Shown one piece after another: positions 8,799 to 18,665 of a DNA stretch of 64,000 nucleotides (position 1 is its first letter; each line of letters starts with the position of its first letter). The DNA is from an uncultured Clostridia bacterium (GTDB taxonomy: Bacteria; Bacillota; Clostridia; Christensenellales; DTU072): positions 310,001 through 374,000 of the forward strand of contig CAMOOO010000001.1 of NCBI GenBank assembly GCA_946621465.1, in the 5' to 3' direction. The translations under genes were made by a program, and so were the position numbers. The notes below the pieces were generated by a model. That model searched no databases. It had not been told where the DNA came from and saw only the letters and a program-made list of their open reading frames with translations.

Positions 8799-10880
8799 TT
8801 ACAGAACTTTAATCAATTTCAGATCGATTCCTTTTTCGCTGATTTTGATTACTTTTGCTTTAACCGTGTCGCCGATATTAACCACGTCTTCAACTTTGTC
8901 TACTTTTTCTTTAGCAAGTTTACTGATGTGGATCATACCGTTTTTGTTAGGTGCGATTTCAACAAATGCGCCAAAGGTCATTATTTTTACTACCGGTCCG
9001 GTGATTTCATCGCCTACTTCAGGGTCTTTTACGATTGCCATAATAATGCTCTTTGCTTTATCACTCATCTCTTCGTCAGTACCTGCAATGAATACTTTCC
9101 CGTCGTCATCAATATCAATCTTAACACCGGTTTGGTCGATAATCTTGTTGATTACTTTACCGCCGCTTCCGATAACCTCACGGATTTTATCGGGATCAAT
9201 ATTGAAGCTGATAATCTTCGGAGCATATTTGCTGAGATGCTTTCTGGGTTCGGGGAGAACTTCCAACATCTTTCCCAGGATGAACAGTCTGCCTTCTCTA
9301 GCCTGTGCAAGAGCGGTACGCAGGATCTGTTCGTCGATACCTTTGATCTTGATATCCATTTGGATAGCTGTGATACCTTCCGTAGTTCCGGCGACCTTAA
9401 AGTCCATATCTCCATAGAAGTCTTCCAGTCCTTGAATATCACTCATAATGCTGATCTTTCCATGCTCGACGTCTTTAATAAGACCCATAGCAATTCCGGC
9501 AACAGGAGCTTTGATCGGGACACCTGCATCCATGAGTGCGAGTGTAGAACCGCAAACACTGGCCTGAGAAGTAGAACCGTTACTGCTGATTACTTCGCTG
9601 ACCGTACGGATAGCATAGGGGAAGCATTCCTCATTGGGAAGAACGGGTTCAAGAGCTCTTTCAGCGAGTGCGCCGTGACCGATTTCACGTCTGCCGGGGC
9701 TTTTGAGCGGTTTGGCTTCTCCGGTAGAATACGGAGGCATATTATAGTGGTGCATGTATCTCTTGAAGGAATCTTCATCGAGACCTTCCAGTTTTTGTAC
9801 TTCGGTAATGGTACCGAGAGTCAAAGTTGTCAGAACCTGGGTTTGACCTCTGGTGAACACACCCGAACCGTGAACTCTGGGCAGAATACCAGCTTCACAC
9901 CAAATAGGACGAATGTCATGCAATCCTCTGCCGTCGGGACGAACGCCCTCTTCGCTGATACGTTTACGAACGTATTCTTTCTTCATAGCATAAACAACGT
10001 CACCTACGTAGCTGAGTTCATCGGGATAAATGTCTGCAAAATGCTCCATGATCTCCGCGGTACGAGCGTCTTCTCTCTTTTCTCTCTCCGTACGATCAAA
10101 AGTATCGTAAATGGTGGGGATAATATCTTTAGCATACTCACGAACGGCTTTTTCCAGTTCCTCGGACGGATGACGAAGTTCGATATCCATTTTCGGTTTA
10201 CCAACTTCAGCAACGATACTCTCGATCCAAGCAACAATCTTTTTGATTTCTTCGTGACCAAAGAGAATCGCACCGAGCATTTCTTCTTCAGTGATTTCAG
10301 AAGCACCGGCTTCAACCATCATGATGGCATCTTTGGTTCCGGAAAGAGCCAAGCTAAGTCTGCTCTTTTCTCTTTGTTCAAGATCGGGGTTGATGATATA
10401 TTTTCCATCGACGTAACCGACGTTTACACTACCGGTAGGTCCGTTCCACGGAATATCGGAAATGCTGAGGGCAATACTGCTGCCGAGCATACCAAAGACT
10501 TCCGGAGGAATGTTGGTATCAACACTGAGTGCGGTTGCAACGACTGCAACGTCATTAAATAGTCCCTTCGGGAAAAGAGGACGAATAGGACGGTCAATAA
10601 GACGTGAGGTCAAAATTGCTTTGTCACTCGGTCTACCTTCTCTCTTTTTAAATCCGCCGGGGATTTTACCTACGGCGTACATTTTTTCTTCAAAATCAAC
10701 TCCCAGGGGGAAGAAATCAATGCCGTCTCTGGGGGCTTTTGCCATTGTTACGTTTGTCATCACGACGGTATCTCCGCAACGAATGATGCATTCTCCGTTG
10801 CTGTGAGAACAATATCCGCCGATCTCGACGCTTACTTCTCTACCACCGATTTCTGTGGTAAAAATTCTGCTCTCCTTCAT
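8799..10880 (-). CDS. pnp: Polynucleotide phosphorylase (PNPase)
   Basis: 3'-5' phosphorolytic exoribonuclease of mRNA decay; 693 aa. Two RNase PH domains carry FFPLGVDFEEK, KREGRPSDKAILTSRLIDRP and a second GRREIGHG core. A KH domain (GSGGKVINKIIDQTG) and a C-terminal S1 domain (DEITGPVVKIMTFGAFVEI) follow. It sits downstream of rpsO with two hairpins in the intervening leader. A long open frame on the opposite strand is only a codon-composition shadow. Confidence 0.98.
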   Translation of the reverse strand: MKESRIFTTEIGGREVSVEIGGYCSHSNGECIIRCGDTVVMTNVTMAKAPRDGIDFFPLGVDFEEKMYAVGKIPGGFKKREGRPSDKAILTSRLIDRPIRPLFPKGLFNDVAVVATALSVDTNIPPEVFGMLGSSIALSISDIPWNGPTGSVNVGYVDGKYIINPDLEQREKSRLSLALSGTKDAIMMVEAGASEITEEEMLGAILFGHEEIKKIVAWIESIVAEVGKPKMDIELRHPSEELEKAVREYAKDIIPTIYDTFDRTEREKREDARTAEIMEHFADIYPDELSYVGDVVYAMKKEYVRKRISEEGVRPDGRGLHDIRPIWCEAGILPRVHGSGVFTRGQTQVLTTLTLGTITEVQKLEGLDEDSFKRYMHHYNMPPYSTGEAKPLKSPGRREIGHGALAERALEPVLPNEECFPYAIRTVSEVISSNGSTSQASVCGSTLALMDAGVPIKAPVAGIAMGLIKDVEHGKISIMSDIQGLEDFYGDMDFKVAGTTEGITAIQMDIKIKGIDEQILRTALAQAREGRLFILGKMLEVLPEPRKHLSKYAPKIISFNIDPDKIREVIGSGGKVINKIIDQTGVKIDIDDDGKVFIAGTDEEMSDKAKSIIMAIVKDPEVGDEITGPVVKIMTFGAFVEIAPNKNGMIHISKLAKEKVDKVEDVVNIGDTVKAKVIKISEKGIDLKLIKVL

Positions 10881-10895
10881 AAATTAACTCCTTTT

Positions 10896-10989
10896 GTCTG
10901 CCACCCGGCAGACGATATATAAATTTTGTTTATAAAAACCTGAATTGTTTGCGGATAGTAATTGGGGTTGCATAAATCGCAACCCCAAC
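10896..10989 (-). promoter_or_regulatory. rpsO-pnp intercistronic hairpins
   Basis: Two perfect stems lie between rpsO and pnp. One pairs GGGGTTGC with GCAACCCC at about 10964-10988. The other pairs GTCTGCC (10896-10902) with GGCAGAC (10907-10913) around a 4-nt loop, directly abutting the pnp ribosome binding site AAGGAG. Neither has a T-run on the minus strand, so they look like mRNA processing or autoregulatory structures rather than terminators. Confidence 0.6.
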
Positions 10990-10995
10990 AAAAAG

Positions 10996-11259
10996 TTACT
11001 TTCTCAATCCGAGTTCAGCTATGATTGCTCTGTAACGCTCGATATCTTTGTCTTTCAGATAAGCCAAAAGGTTTCTTCTTTGACCGATGAGCTTCAACAG
11101 ACCTCTACGAGAATGGTGATCGTTTTTATGAATGGAAAGATGCTCATTCAAGTGATCGATTCTTTGGGTCAAAAGAGCAATCTGCACTTCCGGAGAACCG
11201 GTGTCCCCTTCTTTACGACCGTATTTTGCAATAACTTCCGCTTTTGTCATAGTATCCAT
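10996..11259 (-). CDS. rpsO: 30S ribosomal protein S15
   Basis: An 87-aa S15 with [33 protein letters not shown], the family signature that contacts 16S rRNA helices 20-22. An additional MDTM start precedes the usual TKAEV start; AGGAGG supports the ATG at 11259. First gene of the rpsO-pnp operon, preceded by a structured leader likely bound by S15 itself. Confidence 0.98.
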   Translation of the reverse strand: MDTMTKAEVIAKYGRKEGDTGSPEVQIALLTQRIDHLNEHLSIHKNDHHSRRGLLKLIGQRRNLLAYLKDKDIERYRAIIAELGLRK

Positions 11260-11294
11260 TTTTTTACCTCCTTAAACGAATATTTTTTTATCCG

Positions 11295-11341
11295 ATAGCA
11301 AAGTCAGATCGTAAATAAGGAGTCAATCGTGACTGTGCTAT
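11295..11341 (-). promoter_or_regulatory. Candidate S15 autoregulatory leader
   Basis: ATAGCA-C-AGTCA (minus strand) pairs with TGACT-T-TGCTAT, i.e. plus positions 11295-11306 with 11330-11341. Plus-strand TGACT at 11330-11334 can alternatively pair with AGTCA at 11321-11325, giving two exclusive folds upstream of rpsO. S15 leaders of this general kind are known; this fold is inferred. Confidence 0.5.
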
Positions 11342-11357
11342 GGTTATGACATATGGT

Positions 11358-11386
11358 ATTCTACCATATTAGATAGTTTTTGTAAA
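11358..11386 (-). promoter_or_regulatory. Promoter of rpsO-pnp
   Basis: Minus strand TTTACA (11381-11386), 17-nt spacer, TAGAAT (11358-11363). The leader to rpsO is about 90 nt. Confidence 0.75.
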
Positions 11387-11401
11387 ATATTTTGCAGCGA
11401 T

Positions 11402-12040
11402 TTATTGCAATAAATCCAAATATTCAAGATAATTTCCCGATGAAATATATGTTTCGGGTACTTTTCCATTGATAATGGACTCACAAAACAAAAACGTATC
11501 ATCTATAAAAAAGGTTTCCGTTTTCACGGGAGAAATCATTTTCACCTCAACGTAAGCAACCAAATACAGCCTATGAAGGGTTTGATTTATTCCTTTTGAA
11601 ATGAATTCCGAATGATACTCCGTTCTGCTGGATGCCGCATAATGGCATTGCATCGTAATATCTCTGCCGAAATCAGCAAAGAACGGACTACCGGTAAATA
11701 CCCCCATTGGTTCGGTAATATCGAACGTATCGTTTTTATCGATGTTGTTCTGAATTTCCGTTCCCCAAAGCATAGAAATCTGGTTAATTAGACCGGAATT
11801 AGCAGAAACTATATATACGTTGTCTTCCGTTTCTTTTATCGTAAATAATTCGTTATAAACCAAGCCTTTTGAAAGAATCGTCTCGTTAGCGGCATTTATT
11901 TCTATCCTGATTATTGATTCTGTTTCTTTTGTACAAAGTTCCACAATCGAAGGTTTAATTCGTATAAAACAGTAACCAATCGACAAAAAGATAAATATGA
12001 CAATAAGTAGTAAAACAGATATCTTTTTCGGATATTTCAT
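11402..12040 (-). CDS. yunB: Sporulation protein YunB
   Basis: A 212-aa protein with one N-terminal transmembrane helix (about residues 8-27) and an extracytoplasmic domain. YunB-family blocks are visible: MGVFTGSPFFADFGRDI, SKGINQTLHRLYLVAYVEV and a C-terminal INGKVPETYI. YunB is made in the mother cell during sporulation in Bacillus. Unusually, it is the last gene of the translation-factor operon, 7 nt after the endonuclease IV-like gene. No sporulation promoter was recognised directly upstream. Confidence 0.85.
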   Translation of the reverse strand: MKYPKKISVLLLIVIFIFLSIGYCFIRIKPSIVELCTKETESIIRIEINAANETILSKGLVYNELFTIKETEDNVYIVSANSGLINQISMLWGTEIQNNIDKNDTFDITEPMGVFTGSPFFADFGRDITMQCHYAASSRTEYHSEFISKGINQTLHRLYLVAYVEVKMISPVKTETFFIDDTFLFCESIINGKVPETYISSGNYLEYLDLLQ

Positions 12041-12047
12041 CCGTTTA

Positions 12048-12896
12048 TTATATGCCGGATAAATAAATATTTTTCATGGTAACGGTATCTTCCGCCTGTG
12101 TTCCGTCCGATTCGCAAATAATGTACGGATTAAGTCCCAATTTCAATATTGCTTCGCACAAAGGTTCAAACTCCGGACCATACTCGGTATCGGCAAAAGT
12201 CAGATGTTTAATCTCTCCTTTATTTCCGTACATGATTTTTGAAAAATGGATATGCATATCACGGACCTTTTCAAAGGGAAGTTTATTTAAAAATACATCA
12301 AAGACAGCTAGAAAGTCGTCTTTTGTTTTTAACGAACCGAACGTTCTGGCATTTAAATGGCCGAAGTCAATGCAGGGATAGAAAAAAGGCGCAAGCGTGC
12401 AAAATTCAGCGGTTTCCGCCGCGTCGCCAATCTGCGCAAGTTTGCCCATTGTTTCCAGACAAATCTTGAAATCCTGACCGTTGAACCTCTCTACTTCATT
12501 TGCAAGTATCGCTAAATTATCTTTTGTCCTGGCAACAGCTTCCGCCCTTTCGGCTTTTCCTTGCGTTGCCGGATGAACGACCACTCTATCGCCGCCCATT
12601 AAAGTCAATTTTTTCAGACTATTTAACACATACAGGACACTTTTTGCTATCATTTCCGGATCGGGATTGGCAAAGTTAATATAGTATGGAGCATGGACAG
12701 TTAAAGAAACGCCGTTTGCTTCAAATTCCTTCCTTAGTTCCATGCAGGCATTATCACCGATATTAATTCCTCTGCCGAAAGAATACTCGAATACGTCGAT
12801 GTTCCTTTCTTTACACCACTTGGCTGCTTCTAAAGTAGAAGTGTGTCCTTCGTCAAAAAAAATGTTACTATTTCCCGCAACTCCGAATTTTATCAT
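12048..12896 (-). CDS. Endonuclease IV-like TIM-barrel protein
   Basis: A 282-aa protein of the AP-endonuclease-2 / sugar isomerase superfamily. Candidate zinc ligands appear in order: VHAPYY, VVHPAT, CLETMG, DFGHLNAR, HIHFSK and CESDGT. The HAPY...HP...E...DxxH...H.H order resembles Nfo, but the residues around the ligands are divergent. DNA repair at abasic sites is plausible but not proven; a sugar-phosphate isomerase is the alternative. Its start overlaps ribF by 29 nt. Confidence 0.75.
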   Translation of the reverse strand: MIKFGVAGNSNIFFDEGHTSTLEAAKWCKERNIDVFEYSFGRGINIGDNACMELRKEFEANGVSLTVHAPYYINFANPDPEMIAKSVLYVLNSLKKLTLMGGDRVVVHPATQGKAERAEAVARTKDNLAILANEVERFNGQDFKICLETMGKLAQIGDAAETAEFCTLAPFFYPCIDFGHLNARTFGSLKTKDDFLAVFDVFLNKLPFEKVRDMHIHFSKIMYGNKGEIKHLTFADTEYGPEFEPLCEAILKLGLNPYIICESDGTQAEDTVTMKNIYLSGI

Positions 12897-13755
12897 CAGT
12901 AAACTCCTTAGAATAAATTATATCTTTTTTAATTTGGTTTTTCAATTCTTCCTCATCGGAAAACCGTTTAATTCCACGTAAATATGAATAAAAGTATATC
13001 TTTACCTTTTCACCATATAAATCGCCGGAAAAACCAATTAAATGTGTTTCTACGTTAAAAACATCGTCTTTAAAGGTAGGATGCGTCCCAACGTTTGTCA
13101 CGGCGGAATAAGACTTGTTGTTCCAAACACATACCGTTGCATATACGCCCGGTTTTGGTAGTAGTTTGTATTCCGGCGCAAAAATATTTATCGTCGGGAA
13201 ATCAATTTTCCTTCCCTCTTTTCTTCCTTCCTTAACTTCACCGCAAATAAAATAAGGCTCAAAAAGTAACTCGTTTGCTTTTTGAATTTCACCGGCGGAA
13301 ACAAGTTTGCGTATTTCCGATGCGGAGACCTTTTTAGCGTCGATGATGAGAAGTTCTTTTTCGATAACCGGAATATTTACGTATGACTTTAAAAACGACA
13401 CGTCCCCTTCTGCATTTTTACCGAAAGTGTAATCCGAACCGACAAAGAGTGCCTTAGGAGACAATTCTACAATATACTGGCAAAAATCAGTTCTTGATTT
13501 AGACAAGAATTCTTTTGTAGACGGAAAAACTATAATCTCGTCGATATTCAATGACCTAAGTATCGCCGTTTTTTCTTCTAACGAGTAAATTTCTTTCTCT
13601 TTCCGTCCTATAAATGACAGAAAACCATCGTCAAAGGTCGCTACTTTAACTTGCGCGCCTATTTTATCAGCATATACTTTAGCCTCTGAAATCAATGAAA
13701 TATGCCCTTTATGTACACTATCAAAATATCCAAGAACTAAAACGAAATCACTCAT
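12868..13755 (-). CDS. ribF: Bifunctional riboflavin kinase / FAD synthetase
   Basis: A 295-aa enzyme making FMN and FAD. The N-terminal nucleotidyltransferase domain has GYFDSVHKGH, a variant of the GxFDGxHxGH motif. The C-terminal flavokinase domain contains KIDFPTINI, PGVYA, NVGTHPTF and VETHL. It overlaps truB by 4 nt. Confidence 0.96.
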   Translation of the reverse strand: MSDFVLVLGYFDSVHKGHISLISEAKVYADKIGAQVKVATFDDGFLSFIGRKEKEIYSLEEKTAILRSLNIDEIIVFPSTKEFLSKSRTDFCQYIVELSPKALFVGSDYTFGKNAEGDVSFLKSYVNIPVIEKELLIIDAKKVSASEIRKLVSAGEIQKANELLFEPYFICGEVKEGRKEGRKIDFPTINIFAPEYKLLPKPGVYATVCVWNNKSYSAVTNVGTHPTFKDDVFNVETHLIGFSGDLYGEKVKIYFYSYLRGIKRFSDEEELKNQIKKDIIYSKEFTDDKIRSCGK

Positions 13756-14618
13756 AATAACCTCGTTTTTATGTACGTCATTCCATTTTCATCCTGTTCA
13801 CCGATGCCTACTAACGTTCCGTCGTCTAAATAGATTGCCGTCGTTTGCGGATTATCAATACAAATATGAATACCGTTTAATATGACCATTTCTTTGTCTT
13901 TTAAATAATACTTCGGTAAATCAGATAACACGCATTCCATTGGGATTAAAGAAGAAATCAAAGTCTGGTCGGTTAAAGTATCAGGTGAGATAGCTTTATT
14001 AAGTTCAAAAATGCCGCTTCTTTCCCGGCATAGATAACTCATTACGGCAGAAGAACCAACGGCTGATCCAATATCCCTTGCTAACGAACGGATATATGTT
14101 CCGCTTCCGCATTCTATAACAAATTGATAACTGTTTTCACCTGTTTGCGCTACGCATTGAATATCAAATACTTCTATCCTTTTTGCAGGAAGATCAATCG
14201 ATTGACCTTTCCTTGCCATTTTATAGGCACGCACACCGCCAATGGATTTTGCGCTGTACATTGGAGGCACTTGAGCAAATGAACCTATAAAATCCGGCAA
14301 AACAGAGTTAATCGTGTCTAATGTGACATTTTCTCCGGAAACGGGAATAAGCTCCGTTCCCAGATCTAAACTATCGCTCGTGACGCCAAAAGTAAACTCA
14401 GCACGATATCTTTTTGATTTTTTTAAACAATATTCAAACAATCTCGTGGCGCGTCCAAGTGAAACAGGAAGAACGCCGCAAGCCAACGGATCTAAAGTAC
14501 CCAAATGACCGACTTTAGTATCTTTGTCTAGGTTTCTGAGAATCCTTTTAATGGAAAAAAGCGCTTTATTGGAGCTATCTCCGGATGGTTTATTCAGATT
14601 AATAAAACCGTTATACAT
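13752..14618 (-). CDS. truB: tRNA pseudouridine(55) synthase
   Basis: A 288-aa TruB that converts U55 of the T-loop. The start GFINLNKPSG, the catalytic aspartate in VGHLGTLDPLACGVLP near residue 44, and CGSGTYIRSLARDIG are all canonical. It overlaps nrnA by 8 nt and ribF by 4 nt. Confidence 0.97.
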   Translation of the reverse strand: MYNGFINLNKPSGDSSNKALFSIKRILRNLDKDTKVGHLGTLDPLACGVLPVSLGRATRLFEYCLKKSKRYRAEFTFGVTSDSLDLGTELIPVSGENVTLDTINSVLPDFIGSFAQVPPMYSAKSIGGVRAYKMARKGQSIDLPAKRIEVFDIQCVAQTGENSYQFVIECGSGTYIRSLARDIGSAVGSSAVMSYLCRERSGIFELNKAISPDTLTDQTLISSLIPMECVLSDLPKYYLKDKEMVILNGIHICIDNPQTTAIYLDDGTLVGIGEQDENGMTYIKTRLL

Positions 14619-15606
14619 ATTGTAATCTTGATTTCCCGACTGAAACTAATCTATTCAAAACGTCGTCAAAAGCACCGGATAGTCTGCAACCGGAAGCATT
14701 AAAATGTCCACCCCCACCAAAATATTCGGCGCATTCTTTTGCACTGACCGATCCTTTTGAACGAAAACTAATTTTATATCTGTCAGTTCCTACTTCGGCG
14801 ATGGAAACGGAGAGCAAGACACCGGAGATATTCTGAACTTCGTTAATAATTCCGTCGGTGTCCTTTTCATTCGTCGCCGTATCCATGAAGTCTTTTTTAC
14901 GAAAAACGATCACAGCCATTTTATTGTCAAAGAAAAACCGAGCTTCCGAAAGGACCTTGATTTTAAGTTTATACACGTTATAATCAATGTCTTTTGTCAA
15001 GCGACGGGTTATATCTGTGATGTCTATTCCGAATTCGATTAAAGAAGCGGCAACCTCGAAAGTTTTCTTTGAAGTGCATTCATAGAAGAAATTTCCGCAG
15101 TCCGTCACTAAACCGGCGTATAAATTACAAGCGATATCTTTATCAATAGCGGACTCATCGTATTGAAATAAAAGTTGCGTAAGAATCTCCGCAGTGCTAC
15201 TTGCTTTTTCATCCCTGACCGTATATTCGGCAAAATCGGAAAAAGTCTCGTGGTGATCGATAACGAGAGACCGTTCGCCCTTATAAAATAAAGGCAAAGC
15301 AAAATCCCCAATTCTTCCCGTTTCACCTAAATCAACGGCAATTGATAAGTCAAAAATGACTTCATTGCATTTATTCAGCAAATCAAAATGGGGCAGAAAT
15401 TTTATTTTTTCCGGAATCATGTGCGTAGTTCTTGTATCCGGAGTAAAAACAAATGCTTTTTTACCCTTTTTACGCAAAAACAAGCAAAGCGCAAGAGCGC
15501 TACCTACGCAGTCGGGATCGGGATTAACGTGCATGAAGATGGCGACAGTACCTGCTTCGCTCATCATTTCTATCGCTTTATCAAAACTATTTGTCATCTT
15601 CTTCAT
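14611..15606 (-). CDS. nrnA: DHH-family nanoRNase / pAp phosphatase
   Basis: A 331-aa DHH/DHHA1 phosphoesterase of the NrnA type that degrades short oligoribonucleotides and dephosphorylates pAp. It shows MHVNPDPDCVGSALAL, VIDHHETFSDFAEY, LYAGLVTDCGNF and a C-terminal GGGGHFNASGC. It lies between rbfA and truB, the usual Bacillota position. Confidence 0.93.
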   Translation of the reverse strand: MKKMTNSFDKAIEMMSEAGTVAIFMHVNPDPDCVGSALALCLFLRKKGKKAFVFTPDTRTTHMIPEKIKFLPHFDLLNKCNEVIFDLSIAVDLGETGRIGDFALPLFYKGERSLVIDHHETFSDFAEYTVRDEKASSTAEILTQLLFQYDESAIDKDIACNLYAGLVTDCGNFFYECTSKKTFEVAASLIEFGIDITDITRRLTKDIDYNVYKLKIKVLSEARFFFDNKMAVIVFRKKDFMDTATNEKDTDGIINEVQNISGVLLSVSIAEVGTDRYKISFRSKGSVSAKECAEYFGGGGHFNASGCRLSGAFDDVLNRLVSVGKSRLQYV

Positions 15607-15934
15607 GAATTTTTTTAATCAGTCTGTCTATTTTATCACCGTTTTCCGCTGAATGATCGGCAATATAGGTGATATGAGGAACAAGCCTTATTTTTAAAGA
15701 TTGAAACAGTAGTCCGCGAATAAAGGATGAGGCGCTATTAAGTGCAGCAATAGCACCCTTTTCCTTTTCTTTATCCATAACACTGACGTATGCTTTTGCT
15801 GTTTTGAGATCTTTAGAAGTTTCTACGCCGGTGATACTGACCAGTGTTGACAACCGTGGATCTTTTAATTCACGCGATACGATTATATTCAGCTGTTTGC
15901 AGATCTCGTCATCGACCCTTTCGATACGGGGCAT
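15587..15934 (-). CDS. rbfA: 30S ribosome-binding factor A
   Basis: A 115-aa KH-fold factor for 16S rRNA 5'-end maturation and cold adaptation. The start [21 protein letters not shown] and the segment DPRLSTLVSITGVETSKDL are diagnostic. The ATG overlaps the infB stop by one base. Confidence 0.96.
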   Translation of the reverse strand: MPRIERVDDEICKQLNIIVSRELKDPRLSTLVSITGVETSKDLKTAKAYVSVMDKEKEKGAIAALNSASSFIRGLLFQSLKIRLVPHITYIADHSAENGDKIDRLIKKIHEEDDK

Positions 15935-18381
15935 TATTGCTCCTCCTCAATAACGTACGCTTCAATCACGTCGCCTTCGTGAATATCGTTATAGTTCGTC
16001 AACCCGATACCACACTCATACCCTTCAACGACCTCTTTAACGTCGTCTTTAATACGACGTAAAGAACTGACGGAAGTTTCGGTGATAACAACGTTATCTC
16101 TGAGTAATCTGACTTTAGCGTTTCTGGTAATCTTCCCTTCGCGTACAATACATCCGGCAATCGTACCGACTTTAGAAACGCGGAACGTTTGTCTGACTTC
16201 GGCGCGTCCAAGATGAACTTCGACAAAGGTCGGCGCAAGCATACCCTTAATTGCTTTTTCAACGTCGTCGATGGCATCGTAAATTACGCGATACAAACGA
16301 ATATCAACACCGGATTTTTCGGCGAGGCTCTTCGCGTTTGCATCGGGACGAATATTGAAACCGATAATAATAGCATTGGTCGTATCAGCAAGGGTAACGT
16401 CTGATTCATTGATAGCGCCTACGCCGCTGTGAACGATGTGAACTTTAACCTCCTCGTTACTCAAACGAAGAAGAGATTCTTTGACAGCCTCTACGCTACC
16501 TTGAACGTCGGCTTTCAAAATTAAATTAAGATCCTTTAACTTGCCTTCTTCTATTCTCGAGAAAACGTCTTCAAGCGAGGTCTTTCTTGCTTTCAATTTT
16601 TCGATCTTCTCTTTTTCCTTTCTCTCTTCAACGACCTGTCTGGAAAGTTTTTCGTCGACAACGACCATCATCTGATCACCGGCATTTGGTACTTCCTGTA
16701 ATCCCAAAACGGAAACCGGCATACTGGGCGTAGCTTTTGTGACCTGTCTACCCTTATCGTCAAACATCGCTCTGACACGACCGATTGCCATTCCGGCGAC
16801 AATAAAGTCACCCGTGTGCAACGTACCGTTCTGAACCAAAACAGTGGCGACGGGTCCCTTACCTTTGTCCAGTTTCGCCTCGATAATGGTACCATGAGCG
16901 CTTCTGTCCGGATTTGCTTTCAATTCCTGCATTTCCGCAAGCATAAGTATAACGTCAAGAAGCTGGTTAATATTTTGACCGGTTTTCGCACTGACTCTTA
17001 CTGCCGGAACGTCGCCGTTCCATTCATCGACCAAAACGTCGTTTTCTGCCAATTGTTGAAGTATTTTATCTGGGTTTGCCGTCTGTTTATCCATTTTATT
17101 GATGGCAACGACCATTTGGACGCCGGCAGCTTTTGCATGGTGAATAGCTTCTACCGTCTGAGGCATGATACCGTCGTCAGCTGCAACGACAATAACCGCT
17201 ATATCGGTTATATTTGCACCCCTGGCTCTCATCGCCGTAAAGGCTTCATGTCCAGGCGTATCAAGGAAGGTGATCGTCTTCTTTTCACCCGATTCGGCAG
17301 GAACCTGAATAGTATATGCGCCGATATGTTGGGTAATTCCCCCGGCTTCGCCTTCTGCGACGTGAGACTTTCTAATATAGTCCAAAATAGACGTTTTACC
17401 ATGGTCAACGTGTCCCATAATCGTAACAATGGGCGGACGAGGTACTTTGAGAGCATCGTCATCATCCTCGTCGTGGAATTCGATTAATTTTTCTTCGCTC
17501 GTCTTCTGCAACTCGAGAGTTAATGTGACACCGAAATCCGACGCAATAAGCTCTGCCGTATCAAAGTCGATATTGTCGTTGATCGTCTTTACGATCTGAT
17601 ACTCAAAGAACAATTTTTTGATAATCTCAGCTACCGATTTACCGATTTTTTCACTGAGTTGTTTAATGGTAATCTCGGTAGAAGTGATAACAGCGTGATC
17701 GATAACGGTGGTAACGACCGGCGCTCTTTTCTTCTTATCGTTGGAATTGGATTTACGAACGCGGATCTTTGTGATTTCTCCGCTGATTTCATCATATTCG
17801 ATGCTCGATTGATTTTGCTCGTATCCTTTTTTAATTTTTTCTTTCTTGTTGGGTTTCTTTTTATCTTCTCCGTTTCCGTTCTTTTTTTTATCTTTATCGG
17901 AAATAGGAGTCTTTTTGGTGTATCCCGGTTTATCCTCATGCGTATAAACTTTTGGTTGAGGAGCAACCTGTTGGGGTTTCTTCTTGGAAGAACCGATAAA
18001 GTCCTCTACCGTCAGATCATTGATATCACCCGGCGCCGGCTTTACTTCTTCTTCCGGTTCCTGTTTATGGGTATGTTTCTCCGCGGGAACTTCTTCAACA
18101 ACGGTTTCCTCGGCCTTAACTGCAGTTTCTGTAGCTTGCTGTGCTTCTTTTTGCGCCTTTAATTCCGCCTCTTTCGCCTTCTCGGCAATGGCTCTCTCCA
18201 TTGCCTCGCGTTCACGCTCTTCCAGAAACGCTTTTTTTAATAAAATATAACGATTGCGGAATGATTCTATCTCGACCACTCTCTCTCGCAACGTATTTTG
18301 AAGGTTTCGTACCGTTTTAACTTCGTTTTCTTCAATTAACTTAACGAGTTCCAAACGATCGCTTTTTTTGATTTCACTCAT
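15934..18381 (-). CDS. infB: Translation initiation factor IF-2
   Basis: An 815-aa GTPase that places fMet-tRNA on the 30S subunit. A charged, low-complexity Lys/Glu-rich N-terminal region of about 230 residues is followed by the IF2 N2 domain, the G domain ([30 protein letters not shown]) and the C-terminal tRNA-binding domains. It overlaps ylxQ by 4 nt. Confidence 0.98.
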   Translation of the reverse strand: MSEIKKSDRLELVKLIEENEVKTVRNLQNTLRERVVEIESFRNRYILLKKAFLEEREREAMERAIAEKAKEAELKAQKEAQQATETAVKAEETVVEEVPAEKHTHKQEPEEEVKPAPGDINDLTVEDFIGSSKKKPQQVAPQPKVYTHEDKPGYTKKTPISDKDKKKNGNGEDKKKPNKKEKIKKGYEQNQSSIEYDEISGEITKIRVRKSNSNDKKKRAPVVTTVIDHAVITSTEITIKQLSEKIGKSVAEIIKKLFFEYQIVKTINDNIDFDTAELIASDFGVTLTLELQKTSEEKLIEFHDEDDDDALKVPRPPIVTIMGHVDHGKTSILDYIRKSHVAEGEAGGITQHIGAYTIQVPAESGEKKTITFLDTPGHEAFTAMRARGANITDIAVIVVAADDGIMPQTVEAIHHAKAAGVQMVVAINKMDKQTANPDKILQQLAENDVLVDEWNGDVPAVRVSAKTGQNINQLLDVILMLAEMQELKANPDRSAHGTIIEAKLDKGKGPVATVLVQNGTLHTGDFIVAGMAIGRVRAMFDDKGRQVTKATPSMPVSVLGLQEVPNAGDQMMVVVDEKLSRQVVEERKEKEKIEKLKARKTSLEDVFSRIEEGKLKDLNLILKADVQGSVEAVKESLLRLSNEEVKVHIVHSGVGAINESDVTLADTTNAIIIGFNIRPDANAKSLAEKSGVDIRLYRVIYDAIDDVEKAIKGMLAPTFVEVHLGRAEVRQTFRVSKVGTIAGCIVREGKITRNAKVRLLRDNVVITETSVSSLRRIKDDVKEVVEGYECGIGLTNYNDIHEGDVIEAYVIEEEQ

Positions 18382-18665
18382 GAATTATCCTCCATTTCTT
18401 TTATAATAGCCTCTGCAAGATTCCTTTCGCACACTCCGATTGCCAAACAATTCTTATTTGGATAAATACTCTCCATATCAATCAAAGCTGTAAAAGTATT
18501 TGCACATTTATTAAGTAACTTCTTTTTGCTGTTATCGCTCAATTTATTGTCATAAAGAACGCAAAAAGGTGCGTATTTAGCGGCGATAATATTGTCTACG
18601 CCGATTTTTACCTTTTTTGCTTTAACGGCAAAGCCCACGAAACTACGAATTCTTTCGACTTTCAT
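18378..18665 (-). CDS. ylxQ: L7Ae-family RNA-binding protein YlxQ
   Basis: A 95-aa L7Ae/L30e-like K-turn-binding protein between ylxR and infB. The ATG at 18665 was chosen because GGAGG lies just upstream and the protein then starts MKVERIRSFVGFAVKAKKV, matching the family's usual N-terminus. A longer frame starts at 18695. Confidence 0.85.
   Translation of the reverse strand: MKVERIRSFVGFAVKAKKVKIGVDNIIAAKYAPFCVLYDNKLSDNSKKKLLNKCANTFTALIDMESIYPNKNCLAIGVCERNLAEAIIKEMEDNS

Noticed and set aside
8928..10562. A 544-codon open frame on the plus strand antisense to pnp
   Set aside because: It lies wholly within the well-conserved PNPase gene, has no ribosome binding site or family motifs, and reflects codon bias on the other strand.
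16816..17487. A 223-codon plus-strand frame inside infB
   Set aside because: Antisense shadow of the IF-2 GTPase domain; no recognisable protein features.
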